Origin: Microbacterium sp. LWO13-1.2
Lineage (GTDB): Bacteria > Actinomycetota > Actinomycetes > Actinomycetales > Microbacteriaceae
Length of the DNA: 64,000 bases
Direction of reading: 5' to 3'
NCBI RefSeq assembly: GCF_038397725.1
Contig: NZ_CP151634.1
Location: 1,674,001 to 1,738,000, forward strand
Part shown: in pieces, positions 1-10,625 of the stretch
Numbering within the stretch: the first letter of the stretch is position 1
Layout: every line of letters starts with the position of its first letter
The notes under the pieces: generated by a model
The model's database searches: none
Told to the model about the DNA's origin: nothing
The model's input: the letters and a program-made list of their open reading frames with translations, nothing else
Translations under genes and position numbers: made by a program

Positions 1-601
1 GTCCCTCGGTCTCGCGCCGCAGCCGGTCGCCGACGACGAAGACCGTGCCGATGATCGCGAGGGCGAAGGCGGCAAGGAGAAAGGGGAACGGCTGCACGGA
101 CATGACGGCGGTGTCGAACGCGCCGTCTGTGACCTGAGAGATGGCGGCATTGGCCAGCACGTTGTCGCAGAAGCGAGACGCGGCTGATCCGACCAGGCCG
201 AGGATTCCGCCACCCATTACGAGACCGGTGTTGACGCGGCTGAACACGACGCCGCGGAGGAGATTACGGCTGAGTGCGATCAGGCACACCACCACGCCGA
301 CGATGGTGAGCGCGAAGGCGATCTGACCGAGGACGCCGAAAACGACGCCCGTTGGCATGAGGTCGGTCACAGTGACGACCGCACGGTCGAGCAGGACGGG
401 CAGCGTCTCGCCGTCGGCCGTCGCCTCTGCGGGGACGTCGATGAACTCGGCGAGCACCTGGACGGATCCGCCGGACGAGAGTTCGGCGATGCGAACGATC
501 GCCATGCAGACCGACGTCACGGCGATCCCGATGCCCAGGATGGTGAACAGGGCGAGCGCGACGGTGTCGCCGGTGCTCAGTACGCGCTGCTGGTTCTTCA
601 T
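1..601 (-). CDS. Membrane protein, DUF2975-like (3' end beyond window)
   Basis: The reading frame starts with ATG at 601 and is open to the left edge, giving about 200 residues. It begins MKNQQRVLSTGDTV and shows four hydrophobic segments at about residues 12-36, 84-107, 122-137 and 170-190, separated by short loops, with a basic stretch (RLRRE) after the last one. This four-helix pattern is what is seen in DUF2975 membrane proteins, which are usually paired with a small Cro/CI-type regulator. That regulator would lie to the left, outside the window. No enzymatic motif is visible. The gene is divergent from clpC and its upstream region is unusually AT-rich. The family call is tentative; the membrane call is firm. 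Confidence 0.6.
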   Translation of the reverse strand, partial: MKNQQRVLSTGDTVALALFTILGIGIAVTSVCMAIVRIAELSSGGSVQVLAEFIDVPAEATADGETLPVLLDRAVVTVTDLMPTGVVFGVLGQIAFALTIVGVVVCLIALSRNLLRGVVFSRVNTGLVMGGGILGLVGSAASRFCDNVLANAAISQVTDGAFDTAVMSVQPFPFLLAAFALAIIGTVFVVGDRLRRETEG

Positions 602-796
602 CTCAACTCCTTATCGAATATCGTTGTTATCGATTCCCGTTAACGTAACGACAATCGATATGGGTGTCAACCCCGCCTGACGAACGCCGAGCGCTATGCC
701 GACGGCGAACACGGGCATACCGGCATCCGCCGCTGGTTACTCTCGATGTACAAGCGCTACACGCGTCTTCGCCCCGTGCGAATAAGGAGTCACAGC
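602..796. promoter_or_regulatory. Divergent promoter region between the DUF2975-like gene and clpC
   Basis: The 195 bases hold no gene. Next to the leftward gene is an AT-rich stretch with inverted repeats: ATCGATT at 629-635 pairs with AATCGAT at 653-659, and the palindrome CGTTAACG lies between them at 638-645. This looks like a repressor operator for the membrane protein gene. The clpC side has a Shine-Dalgarno sequence (AAGGAG, 784-789) in front of ATG 797. I found no convincing ClgR-type or CtsR-type box. Confidence 0.45.
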
Positions 797-3325
<2,529 letters not shown>

Positions 3326-3335
3326 CACCTCACGA

Positions 3336-3372
3336 ACGAAGGGGCGGATGCGAGCAGCATCCGCCCCTTCGT
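3336..3372 (+). terminator. Intrinsic terminator of clpC
   Basis: A perfect 16-bp stem (3336-3351 with 3357-3372) closes a five-base loop 10 bases after the clpC stop. There is no long T tract after it, as is common in high-GC actinobacteria. The same hairpin, with 38 of 40 bases identical including the bases after it, recurs after the Rieske gene at 27058-27090. Confidence 0.85.
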
Positions 3373-3431
3373 CGTTCCCGCGTCCGTTCGCCGTTCGGAA
3401 TGAGCGGGGTTGCGGAATCCGCTGGCACTGC

Positions 3432-3506
3432 CGACACGGTGTCGCGGCGGCGGGCGAAGGATTCGTCCGGTGGTCGAAGGCAGCGCCTCCGGGCAGCGGC
3501 TAGCAT
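3432..3506 (+). promoter_or_regulatory. Promoter of the aldehyde dehydrogenase gene, with CGACAC-N-GTGTCG operator
   Basis: The perfect palindrome CGACACGGTGTCG lies at 3432-3444 and a TAGCAT -10 box at 3501-3506. The operator centre (3438) is 63 bp before the -10 box. The same motif and spacing are found before the genes at 5179, 7214 and 20865. A centre near -75 fits an activator site. Box assignments are by eye. Confidence 0.6.
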
Positions 3507-3539
3507 CGCCAGAGACTTCAGATCGAGCGGGAGAACGCG

Positions 3540-4988
3540 ATGACGCATTGGGATCCGAGTACCGCCGACGGACTCATCTACTCCGGCGGATGGCGTGCCG
3601 GTGGCGGAGGAGTTCTCGCGGTGACCTCTCCCGGTGATGGGGGACGTGTCGGTACGGTCGGGATCGCGGACGACCAGGATGTGGAGCAGGCGGGGGTCTT
3701 GGCCGTCGCAGCGCAGAAGCAATGGGCGCGCGCGTCATATCGAACCAGGGCCGGCGTCTTGACCCGCGCCGCCGAGGTGCTGCGCGAGATCCGCGACGAT
3801 GTCGAGCACCTGCTGATCCGTGAGAGCGGATCGCTGCCGACCAAAGCGGCGCATGAGGTGAGCAAGGCGATCGATGAGCTCGTCGAGGCGGCGAGCCTGG
3901 TGACCATGTCGCAGGGGGATGTGCTCCCCGTCGACGACCCGACGACACTCGGCATCGCGAGGCGCATCCCGGTCGGCGTGGTCGGGGTGATCGCGCCGTG
4001 GAACGCACCGCTGATGCTCGCGATCCGCTCTGTCGCACCGGCGATCGCGCTGGGCAACGCTGTGATCGTGAAGCCGGATGTGAAGACCGCCTTCTCCGGC
4101 GGCGCCGTCATGGCCGAGATCTTCTCGCGCGCCGGACTTCCCGACGGCGTGCTGCACATCCTCCCCGGTGGGCCGGAGACCGGAGAAGCCGTCGTGCGCT
4201 CTCCGCATACGAACGTCATCTCGTTCACGGGCTCATCGGCGGCCGGTCGACGCGTCGGCGAGGTGGCCGGAGGCCTGCTCAAGCGGGTGATCCTCGAGCT
4301 CGGCGGCAACAACGCCTTCATCGTCATGGCTGATGCCGACCTCGACCTGGCTGTCGCCTGCGGCGTCGGCGGATCGTTCCGCCATCAGGGCCAGATCTGC
4401 ATGGCGACCGGTCGGCACCTGGTGCACGAGAGCATCGCCGACGAGTACGTGGAACGGCTGAGTGCCGCGGCTGCGGCGATGCGGCTGGGCGATCCCCTCG
4501 CCGAAGGAACGACGCTGGGCCCGCTGATCACAACCGTGCAGGCCGAACGGGTGCAGAGCATCGTCGATGCTGCGGTCGCCGATGGAGCCCGGGTGGCGCA
4601 CGGCGGCACGCATGACGGCGTCTTCTTCACGCCGACCGTGCTCGACGGCGTCGGTGCGACGAACGCCGCATTCCAGAGTGAGATCTTCGGCCCGGTGGCC
4701 CCGGTGACGCGGTTCTCCACTGCGGAGGAAGCGCTGGAGTTGGCGAACGCGAGCGACTACGGCCTGTCTGCGGCGATCCACACGCGTGACATCGCCCGCG
4801 GTCTCGGCTTCGCGTCGCGACTGCGCGCGGGAATGGTCGCCCTGAACGGTCAGACCATCTACGACGCCGCGCACATCCCGATGGGCGGGATCGGTGCTTC
4901 CGGCAACGGCGGACGCCACGGCGGTCACTGGAACCTGGACGAGTTCACCTACTGGCAGTGGGTGACGGTCCCGACGATCTCAGACTGA
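3540..4988 (+). CDS. NAD(P)-dependent aldehyde dehydrogenase, aromatic-aldehyde type
   Basis: This 482-residue protein is a complete aldehyde dehydrogenase that oxidises an aldehyde to the acid with NAD(P). Visible family marks are the cofactor loop with APWNAPL (about 155-161), FTGSSAAGRR, the general base in LELGGNN (Glu about 254), the catalytic Cys in GQICMATGR (about 287) and the EIFGPV motif near the end. The overall pattern is closest to benzaldehyde/vanillin-type dehydrogenases, but the substrate cannot be fixed by reading. ATG 3540 has GGGAGA nine bases upstream. It is a single gene under the CGACAC-N-GTGTCG operator shared with the ring-hydroxylation and ring-cleavage genes downstream, so it probably oxidises an aromatic aldehyde in the same pathway. 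Confidence 0.88.
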   Translation: MTHWDPSTADGLIYSGGWRAGGGGVLAVTSPGDGGRVGTVGIADDQDVEQAGVLAVAAQKQWARASYRTRAGVLTRAAEVLREIRDDVEHLLIRESGSLPTKAAHEVSKAIDELVEAASLVTMSQGDVLPVDDPTTLGIARRIPVGVVGVIAPWNAPLMLAIRSVAPAIALGNAVIVKPDVKTAFSGGAVMAEIFSRAGLPDGVLHILPGGPETGEAVVRSPHTNVISFTGSSAAGRRVGEVAGGLLKRVILELGGNNAFIVMADADLDLAVACGVGGSFRHQGQICMATGRHLVHESIADEYVERLSAAAAAMRLGDPLAEGTTLGPLITTVQAERVQSIVDAAVADGARVAHGGTHDGVFFTPTVLDGVGATNAAFQSEIFGPVAPVTRFSTAEEALELANASDYGLSAAIHTRDIARGLGFASRLRAGMVALNGQTIYDAAHIPMGGIGASGNGGRHGGHWNLDEFTYWQWVTVPTISD

Positions 4989-5009
4989 GACCCGGTCTGC
5001 GGACGGAGA

Positions 5010-5046
5010 GGGCGAGCTGCGCCGAGGGGGTCGGCTCGTCCTTTTT
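5010..5046 (+). terminator. Rho-independent terminator after the aldehyde dehydrogenase
   Basis: An 8-bp stem with one G-U pair (5010-5017 with 5034-5041) is followed directly by TTTTT (5042-5046), 21 bases after the stop codon. Confidence 0.6.
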
Positions 5047-5074
5047 CGTCGTGTCCGCACGCTGGCCGGCGATT

Positions 5075-5150
5075 CGACATCGTGTCGGAACCACGGCGTG
5101 ACTTTCGCTCCGCGGTCACGTATCGACGTCGATCGGCCGAAACCTAGCCT
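5075..5150 (+). promoter_or_regulatory. Promoter of the first flavin hydroxylase, with CGACAT-C-GTGTCG operator
   Basis: The palindrome at 5075-5087 differs from the shared CGACAC-N-GTGTCG motif by one base. A TAGCCT -10 box lies at 5145-5150, 64 bp after the operator centre (5081). A Shine-Dalgarno GAGGAG precedes the GTG start at 5179. Confidence 0.6.
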
Positions 5151-5178
5151 GGGATCTCCGTAGCCGAGGAGGAGCCCT

Positions 5179-7059
5179 GTGTCCGTATCCGTGAAGAGTC
5201 CCCGTGCCCCGCTGTCGCCGCTCGGCGACGACGTGTGGCCAGACTCCACCGAGGTCCTGATCATGGGCGGGGGTCCGGTCGGCCTGTCGTGCGCGATTCT
5301 GCTTGCGCAGCGGGGCATCGACGTCCTTCTCGTCGAACGCCGCGACTTCGTTTTCCGCTTTCCGCGGGCGCATCTGCTCAATCCCCGCACCATGGAGGCA
5401 TTCCACGACATGGATGTCGCCGACGACATCTACGCGGCGACCCCGGCTCATGATCGCTGGCGCAAGGCCGCCTGGTACACGACGGCGACCGGCCCCGGCC
5501 GTTTCGACGGGATGAAGATCGGCGATGTGCCCGCCTGGGGCGGTGGGCCGGATGCAGAACGCTACCGCTCCTCCAGCCCGCGTGCCTTCGCCAACATGCC
5601 CCAGTTGCGCCTCGACCCGCTGATCCATCGGCACGCGCTCGCCGCTGCTCCCGGGCGGATCAGGAGCAAGCAGGAGGTCGTCGGCATCGACCAGAACGCC
5701 GAGACGACGGTCGTGTCGATCAAGGATCTCGAGACCGGCGAGCTGCGCACCGTGCAAGCCCAGTACGTGATCGCTGCCGACGGTGGTCGCGACAGTGCCG
5801 ACCTTCTCGGGATCGAGCTGGAGGGCCCGCGCGACATGCGCGAGGTCGTCAACTATCACGTGAGCATGGACCTCTCTGCGTGGTCGGAGCCGGATGCGCT
5901 GCTCGGCCACTTCCTGCATCCGGCTGGCGGTGCGCGGCGGAGGGGCACGATCCAGGCGCTCGGACCCACCCATTACAATCGCGACTCCGAGGAGTGGCTG
6001 GTCTCGGTCGCCGCCTGGATGGTCGAGGGCGACCCGAACGACGAGGCAGCGCTCTTCGCCTCGATCCGACGGATGCTGGGGCTGGCCGACGATCACGAGA
6101 TCACGATGCACTCGATGACACGGTGGAGCTATCACGGCCTCGTGGCGAAGCACTTCCGCGATCGTCGGGTGTTCCTCGCCGGCGATGCCGCGCACAAGCA
6201 TCCGCCGACCGGGGGGCTGGGGCTGAACAGCGGAATCCAGGATGCCCAGAACCTGTGCTGGAAGATCGCGGCCGTGCTCGACGGGCAGGCACCGGATGCG
6301 CTGCTGGACAGCTACCAGGCCGAGCGCCGCCCGACGGTCGCCTGGTACACCGCGCACTCGCTCGAGAACGCCAACCGGCACCCTCCGATCGCCGACGCTC
6401 TCGGTTTCAGTGACGATGAGGCCGAAGGCTTCCGCGGCCTGGAGACCTTCGTCAGCGACACCCCCGAGGGTGAGGCGATGCGGGAGCGAGTGGCGGCGGA
6501 GGTCGCGCACAACGCGCACGACTACAGCCAGCTCGGCGTCGAGGCCGGGTACCACTACTCGGCAGGGGCGATCGTGCCCGACGGCACCCCTGTGCCCGGC
6601 GATCCCTCCGACCCCGTGACGTTCCATGCGACATCCCGGCCCGGTCATCACCTTCCGCATGTCTGGCTCAGCGGTGTCACCGGCGCGGACGGTGGTCGCG
6701 TGTCGTCCCACGACCTCATCGATTCCGTCGGGCTGACGCTGCTCACCTCGGAGTCGGCGGCGCCGCGGTGGCGCGAAGCTGCTGCAGCGGCATCCGGAAG
6801 CATGCCGGTCACCGTCGTCGCGATCGCCGATGACGATGCGGCATGGACCGCGGCACGTCAGATCGACGGAGACGGTGCCCTACTCATACGACCTGACCGC
6901 AAGGTCGCCTGGCGGGCGGCGAGTCTGCCCGCGGACCCCGCCGCAGAGCTGGTGAGCGCTCTCGACATCATCCTCCGCGGTGGTGATGCCCCGGCGGATG
7001 ACCCGGCCGAGCCGTACCTGCGTCGGATCAGGGCCGCGGCGAACGTCCTGGTGCGCTGA
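5179..7059 (+). CDS. FAD-dependent aromatic hydroxylase (TfdB/PHBH fold)
   Basis: This is a 626-residue class A flavoprotein monooxygenase. These enzymes add one oxygen atom to a phenolic ring using NAD(P)H and O2. The FAD dinucleotide motif GGGPVGLSCA is at about residues 31-40, the conserved DG motif occurs as AADGGRDS, and the second FAD motif GDAAHKHPPTGGLGLNSGIQDA is near 335. A C-terminal thioredoxin-like domain (about 460-626) is typical of the TfdB/phenol hydroxylase branch and gives the extra length. The GTG start at 5179 has a good GAGGAG. It stands alone between two CGACAC-N-GTGTCG-type promoters. Its likely role is to hydroxylate a phenolic acid before ring cleavage; the exact substrate is unknown. 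Confidence 0.85.
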   Translation: MSVSVKSPRAPLSPLGDDVWPDSTEVLIMGGGPVGLSCAILLAQRGIDVLLVERRDFVFRFPRAHLLNPRTMEAFHDMDVADDIYAATPAHDRWRKAAWYTTATGPGRFDGMKIGDVPAWGGGPDAERYRSSSPRAFANMPQLRLDPLIHRHALAAAPGRIRSKQEVVGIDQNAETTVVSIKDLETGELRTVQAQYVIAADGGRDSADLLGIELEGPRDMREVVNYHVSMDLSAWSEPDALLGHFLHPAGGARRRGTIQALGPTHYNRDSEEWLVSVAAWMVEGDPNDEAALFASIRRMLGLADDHEITMHSMTRWSYHGLVAKHFRDRRVFLAGDAAHKHPPTGGLGLNSGIQDAQNLCWKIAAVLDGQAPDALLDSYQAERRPTVAWYTAHSLENANRHPPIADALGFSDDEAEGFRGLETFVSDTPEGEAMRERVAAEVAHNAHDYSQLGVEAGYHYSAGAIVPDGTPVPGDPSDPVTFHATSRPGHHLPHVWLSGVTGADGGRVSSHDLIDSVGLTLLTSESAAPRWREAAAAASGSMPVTVVAIADDDAAWTAARQIDGDGALLIRPDRKVAWRAASLPADPAAELVSALDIILRGGDAPADDPAEPYLRRIRAAANVLVR

Positions 7060-7083
7060 CGCATGCCAGCATCCCGCTGCTTC

Positions 7084-7158
7084 GGACACCGTGTCGGATC
7101 ACGACAGGGGAGTTTCCCGCAGTGCACCGATTCTCGACGGATGCCGCTCTCGTAGCGT
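7084..7158 (+). promoter_or_regulatory. Promoter of the ring-cleavage operon, with GGACAC-C-GTGTCG operator
   Basis: The palindrome at 7084-7096 has one mismatch to the shared motif. The -10 box TAGCGT is at 7153-7158, 63 bp after the operator centre (7090). The first gene starts with GTG 7214 behind TAAGGAG (7201-7207). Confidence 0.6.
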
Positions 7159-7213
7159 CGAGTAGACGCCGCTTCCTGTCCTTCCCGGACCCGCACAGAT
7201 CTAAGGAGTCACC

Positions 7214-8215
7214 GTGATCATCGATGTCCACGGCCACATGTCGGCCCCGGATTCCTACTACGCGTGGAAGGCGTCGCTGCTGGCGGCTCGTGGGTCGCAC
7301 GGCGGCAAGCCGCCCGTGATCACCGACGACGATCTCATCGCGTCGTATCACGCCCCGCATCCGAGCTTCGGGCATGTGTCGCACATGACGCACATCGATG
7401 ACGCCGGGATCGGGTTGCAGCTGCTCTCCCCGCGTCCGTTCCACGCGATGCACTCCGAGCGCCCGACCAAGATCGTCGAGTGGTTCACCGCGGAGACGAA
7501 CAACCTCATCCAGCGCACCACCGAGCTGTTCCCCGGACGCTTCCGGGGCATGGCCGGGATCCCGCAGAGCCCGTACTTGAGCGTCGAGCAGTGGCTCCCC
7601 GAGCTGCGTCGGGCGATCACCGAACTCGGATTCGTCGGAGCGATGGTGAACTCCGACCCCTACGAGGGCACCGAGGTGCCGCCGGCGATGGGCGAACGGT
7701 ACTGGTACCCGCTCTACGAAGAGCTCTGCGCACTCGATGTGCCCATGCTGCTGCATTCGGCCGGCTGCAAGTACCCGTCGCGTGAGCCGTACAGCCTGCA
7801 CTTCATCCAGGAGGAGACCGTCGCGATCTGGAGCATGATCCAGTCCAACGTGTTCGCCGACTTCCCTGATCTGAAGGTCATCGTGGCCCACGGCGGCGGC
7901 GCGATTCCGTACCAGATGGGGCGCTTCCTCCCGTCGGTCGTGCGCACCGGGGTCTCGTACCTCGACAAGCTCCGCAAGTTCTACTTCGACTCGTGCCTCT
8001 ACACGCAGGACAGCCTCGAGCTGCTGATGAAGACCGTCGGCACCGACCGGGTGCTGTTCGGATCGGAGAAGCCGGGCACCGGCTCGCAGATCGATCCGGA
8101 CACGGGCCGTTGGTTCGACGACATCCACCTGCTCATCGACGACATCGAGTGGCTCGACGCCGATCGTCGCGCCGACGTGCTCGAGAACAACGCCCGCAGC
8201 CTGTTCCGGCTCTGA
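7214..8215 (+). CDS. Amidohydrolase-2 family, 4-oxalomesaconate hydratase (LigJ)-like
   Basis: The protein has 333 residues and starts MIIDVHGHMSAPDSY. The first metal motif is D-V-H-G-H. Further conserved points are LLHSAGC, IVAHGGGAIPYQMGR (a metal-ligand His in the barrel), FDSCLY and FGSEKPG. This layout and length are those of LigJ-type hydratases. LigJ converts 4-oxalomesaconate, the ring-cleavage product of gallate or of oxidised protocatechuate, to 4-carboxy-4-hydroxy-2-oxoadipate. The next genes are an extradiol dioxygenase and RraA/HMG-CHA aldolases, the steps before and after LigJ, which supports this role. It could instead be a decarboxylase of the same superfamily. It heads an operon running to 12940. 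Confidence 0.75.
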   Translation: MIIDVHGHMSAPDSYYAWKASLLAARGSHGGKPPVITDDDLIASYHAPHPSFGHVSHMTHIDDAGIGLQLLSPRPFHAMHSERPTKIVEWFTAETNNLIQRTTELFPGRFRGMAGIPQSPYLSVEQWLPELRRAITELGFVGAMVNSDPYEGTEVPPAMGERYWYPLYEELCALDVPMLLHSAGCKYPSREPYSLHFIQEETVAIWSMIQSNVFADFPDLKVIVAHGGGAIPYQMGRFLPSVVRTGVSYLDKLRKFYFDSCLYTQDSLELLMKTVGTDRVLFGSEKPGTGSQIDPDTGRWFDDIHLLIDDIEWLDADRRADVLENNARSLFRL

Positions 8216-8270
8216 GCGCGGCACACGGCACAACGAACATCGCACACCGAACACCGAGAAGGGATCCACC

Positions 8271-9287
8271 ATGACCGAGATCGTCGCCGGATTCGGCACC
8301 TCGCACGGACCGCAGCTGAAGGCCGCGCCCCCTGCGGCGTGGGAGACGCGAGGCGTCGCCGACCGCCGCAGCAAAGGCCTCAAGTTCCGCGGAGGCAACT
8401 ACACGTTCGACCAGCTCAGCGCGCTGCGCGAGGACTTCTCGGAAGAGATCTCACACGACGTGATGCAGCGCCGCTGGGACAGCTGCCAGTCGTCGATGGA
8501 TGACCTCTCCCGTTTCATCGCCGAGCAGAACGTCGACGTGCTCGTCATCGTCTCCAGCGACCACAAGGAGACCTATGGCGACGAGTGGCTCGCTCCGTTC
8601 TCGGTGTTCTGGGGCGACGAGGTCGCGCACGTGCCGTTCACGCAGGCGCAGCTCGACGAGATGGCGCCGGGGCTCGCCGAGGCGGCGAAGGGAGACGTTC
8701 CGGATCACACGATCATCCGTCCGACGCACCGCGCTCTCGGCAAGCACATCATCCAGTCGACGCAGGCCGAGGACTTCGATACCGGCGCGACCGAGATCGT
8801 GCCCGCAGGGCGCTACGACAACCATTCGATCCCGCACGGCTTCGGCTTCATCTACCAGCGCTTCATGGGTGAGCAGTCGACGGTGCCGATGGTGCCGATC
8901 TTCATCAACACGTTCTGGGAGCCCAATCCGCCGAGCGCGAAGCGCTGCTACGAGTTCGGCCGCGCGGTGGCGAGGGCGATCACGTCGTTCCCCGGCAACC
9001 TGCGCGTCGGCATCGTCGCCTCCGGAGGGCTCAGCCACTTCGTGATCGACGAGAAGCTCGACAGCGAGTTCCTCCAGGCGATGAAGGACCACGACGCCGA
9101 ATATCTCTCCTCTGTTCCGGCAGCCGAGATGCAATCGGGAGCATCAGAGCTCCGCAACTGGATCGCGGTCGCCGGCATCGCCGACGAGGTCGGTCTCACC
9201 GTCACCAACGTCGACTACGAGCCCTGCTACCGCACCGAGGCGGGTACCGGCAACGCGATGGGCTTCGTCACCTGGGAGCGCGCCTGA
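8271..9287 (+). CDS. Class III extradiol ring-cleavage dioxygenase, LigB-like
   Basis: This 338-residue protein belongs to the LigB superfamily of Fe(II) dioxygenases that open catecholic rings next to the hydroxyl pair. His12 in GTSHGPQL matches the first iron ligand of LigB, and SSDHKET, NHSIPHGF and SGGLSHFVID carry the other conserved His residues. No LigA-like alpha subunit lies beside it. That is as in gallate dioxygenases, although those are usually about 420 residues because LigA is fused; this one is shorter and unfused. Gallate-type cleavage would yield oxalomesaconate, the substrate of the hydratase just upstream. The start at 8271 follows GAAGGG, and the next gene begins two bases after the stop. 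Confidence 0.8.
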   Translation: MTEIVAGFGTSHGPQLKAAPPAAWETRGVADRRSKGLKFRGGNYTFDQLSALREDFSEEISHDVMQRRWDSCQSSMDDLSRFIAEQNVDVLVIVSSDHKETYGDEWLAPFSVFWGDEVAHVPFTQAQLDEMAPGLAEAAKGDVPDHTIIRPTHRALGKHIIQSTQAEDFDTGATEIVPAGRYDNHSIPHGFGFIYQRFMGEQSTVPMVPIFINTFWEPNPPSAKRCYEFGRAVARAITSFPGNLRVGIVASGGLSHFVIDEKLDSEFLQAMKDHDAEYLSSVPAAEMQSGASELRNWIAVAGIADEVGLTVTNVDYEPCYRTEAGTGNAMGFVTWERA

Positions 9288-9288
9288 G

Positions 9289-9975
9289 ATGACCGATCCC
9301 ACAGCGATCATCGCGGCACTCCGGGCGTTGGACAGCTGCGCAATCTCGGATGCTCTTGACACGCTGGGTCTGCCCGGAGCGGTGATCGAGCTGAGCGCGA
9401 TGTGGCCGGCTGGTCGCACGGTCGCGGGGCGGGTGCGCACCGTGACCGCCGCCCCCAAGGCGTCATCCGGTCCCGTGACCCACATCGCCACGCCGCTCGT
9501 GGCGATCGCCGAGCGGGATGACGTCGTCGTGATCGACAACCACGGCCACACCGACGTCTCCTGCTGGGGCGGTCTGCTGGCCGAGGCCGCGATCCAGCGG
9601 GGTGTGGCCGGGGTGATCGTCGACGGCGCGTGCCGCGACGTGCAGGAGAGCGAGGCGCTTGGCCTCCCCGTCTTCGCGCGCGCTGCCGTTCCCGTCAGCG
9701 CACGCGGGCGCATCGTGCAACAGGCCATGGACGAGCGCATCCAGGTCTCCGGAGTCTCCGTCGCGTCGTACGACTATGTCGTCGCCGACGTCAACGGAGT
9801 CGTCTTCGTAGCCGCATCCGACGCTGCTCGTGTAGTCGCCCTCGCGCAACGCATCGCCGACCGGGAGGCCCGGATGGCCGAGGCCGTGCGCGCCGGCCAA
9901 GATGTCAGCGAGGTCATGCACGACTCCCGATTCCCCACCGTCACCGCAGATCCAGACTCCGCGGAGGAGAAATGA
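9289..9975 (+). CDS. RraA-family protein 1 (HMG/CHA aldolase-like, G-X20-R-D-X2-E type)
   Basis: The 228-residue protein belongs to the RraA-like family, whose catabolic members are class II pyruvate aldolases that split 4-carboxy-4-hydroxy-2-oxoadipate to pyruvate and oxaloacetate. The metal site reads Gly95-X20-Arg116-Asp117-X2-Glu120. This G-X20-R-D-X2-E/D pattern was described for RraA-like enzymes with HMG aldolase and oxaloacetate decarboxylase activity. It is the first of three tandem paralogues, each with a different version of the motif. It starts two bases after the dioxygenase stop and overlaps the next gene by four bases, so the genes are translationally coupled. The product may be an aldolase or an oxaloacetate decarboxylase. 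Confidence 0.8.
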   Translation: MTDPTAIIAALRALDSCAISDALDTLGLPGAVIELSAMWPAGRTVAGRVRTVTAAPKASSGPVTHIATPLVAIAERDDVVVIDNHGHTDVSCWGGLLAEAAIQRGVAGVIVDGACRDVQESEALGLPVFARAAVPVSARGRIVQQAMDERIQVSGVSVASYDYVVADVNGVVFVAASDAARVVALAQRIADREARMAEAVRAGQDVSEVMHDSRFPTVTADPDSAEEK

Positions 9976-10625
9976 CCGACACTCTCACCGAGCGTTTCGC
10001 CGCCCTCGGCACCGCGACCGTCTCCGACGCGCTCGACAAGCACAGCCGACCCGGCAGCCTCCTCGGCATCGCCCCGCTCGCCGACGGCCAGCACATGGTC
10101 GGCCGGGCGTTCACCGTCCGTTACGTCAGCGCGCAGGTGCCAGCGGGAACCGTCGGCGACTTCATCGACCAGGTCGAGCCTGGCCAGGTCGTCGTGCTCG
10201 ACAACGACGGCAGGGTCGACTGCACGGTGTGGGGCGACATCCTCACGGCGGTCGCTCACCACCGCGGCATCGCCGGGACCGTGATCGAAGGCGTCTGCCG
10301 TGACACGCACCGCGCGCTGTCGATCGGGTATCCGATCTTCAGCCGAGGCCGCTTCATGCGCACGGGCAAGGACCGCGTCGAGGTCGCCGAAGAACAGGGG
10401 CCGGTCACGATCGGCGGTGTCACCGTGCGCGCGGGCGACATCCTGCTCGGCGACTCGGACGGTGTGGTCGCCATCCCGCAAGACATCGAGGAGCAGGTGC
10501 TCGAGACCGCGGAGATGATCCATGTCCGTGAGGAATCGATCCTCGCCGCGGCTCTGGGCGGGGCGACGATCGCCGAAGCGCGTGCCCGCTTCGGCTACCA
10601 CGATCTGCAGAGGGCCGACGCGTGA
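9972..10625 (+). CDS. RraA-family protein 2 (D-X20-R-D type, likely CHA aldolase)
   Basis: The protein has 217 residues. Its metal and substrate site reads Asp89-X20-Arg110-Asp111, the D-X20-R-D pattern of the biochemically proven HMG/CHA aldolase of Pseudomonas putida. It is therefore the best candidate for the aldolase that ends the gallate-type pathway. ATG 9972 overlaps the TGA of the previous gene, and its own stop overlaps the GTG of the next (GTGA). A much longer upstream open frame exists but would run through the previous gene and lacks a ribosome binding site. Confidence 0.82.
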   Translation: MTDTLTERFAALGTATVSDALDKHSRPGSLLGIAPLADGQHMVGRAFTVRYVSAQVPAGTVGDFIDQVEPGQVVVLDNDGRVDCTVWGDILTAVAHHRGIAGTVIEGVCRDTHRALSIGYPIFSRGRFMRTGKDRVEVAEEQGPVTIGGVTVRAGDILLGDSDGVVAIPQDIEEQVLETAEMIHVREESILAAALGGATIAEARARFGYHDLQRADA

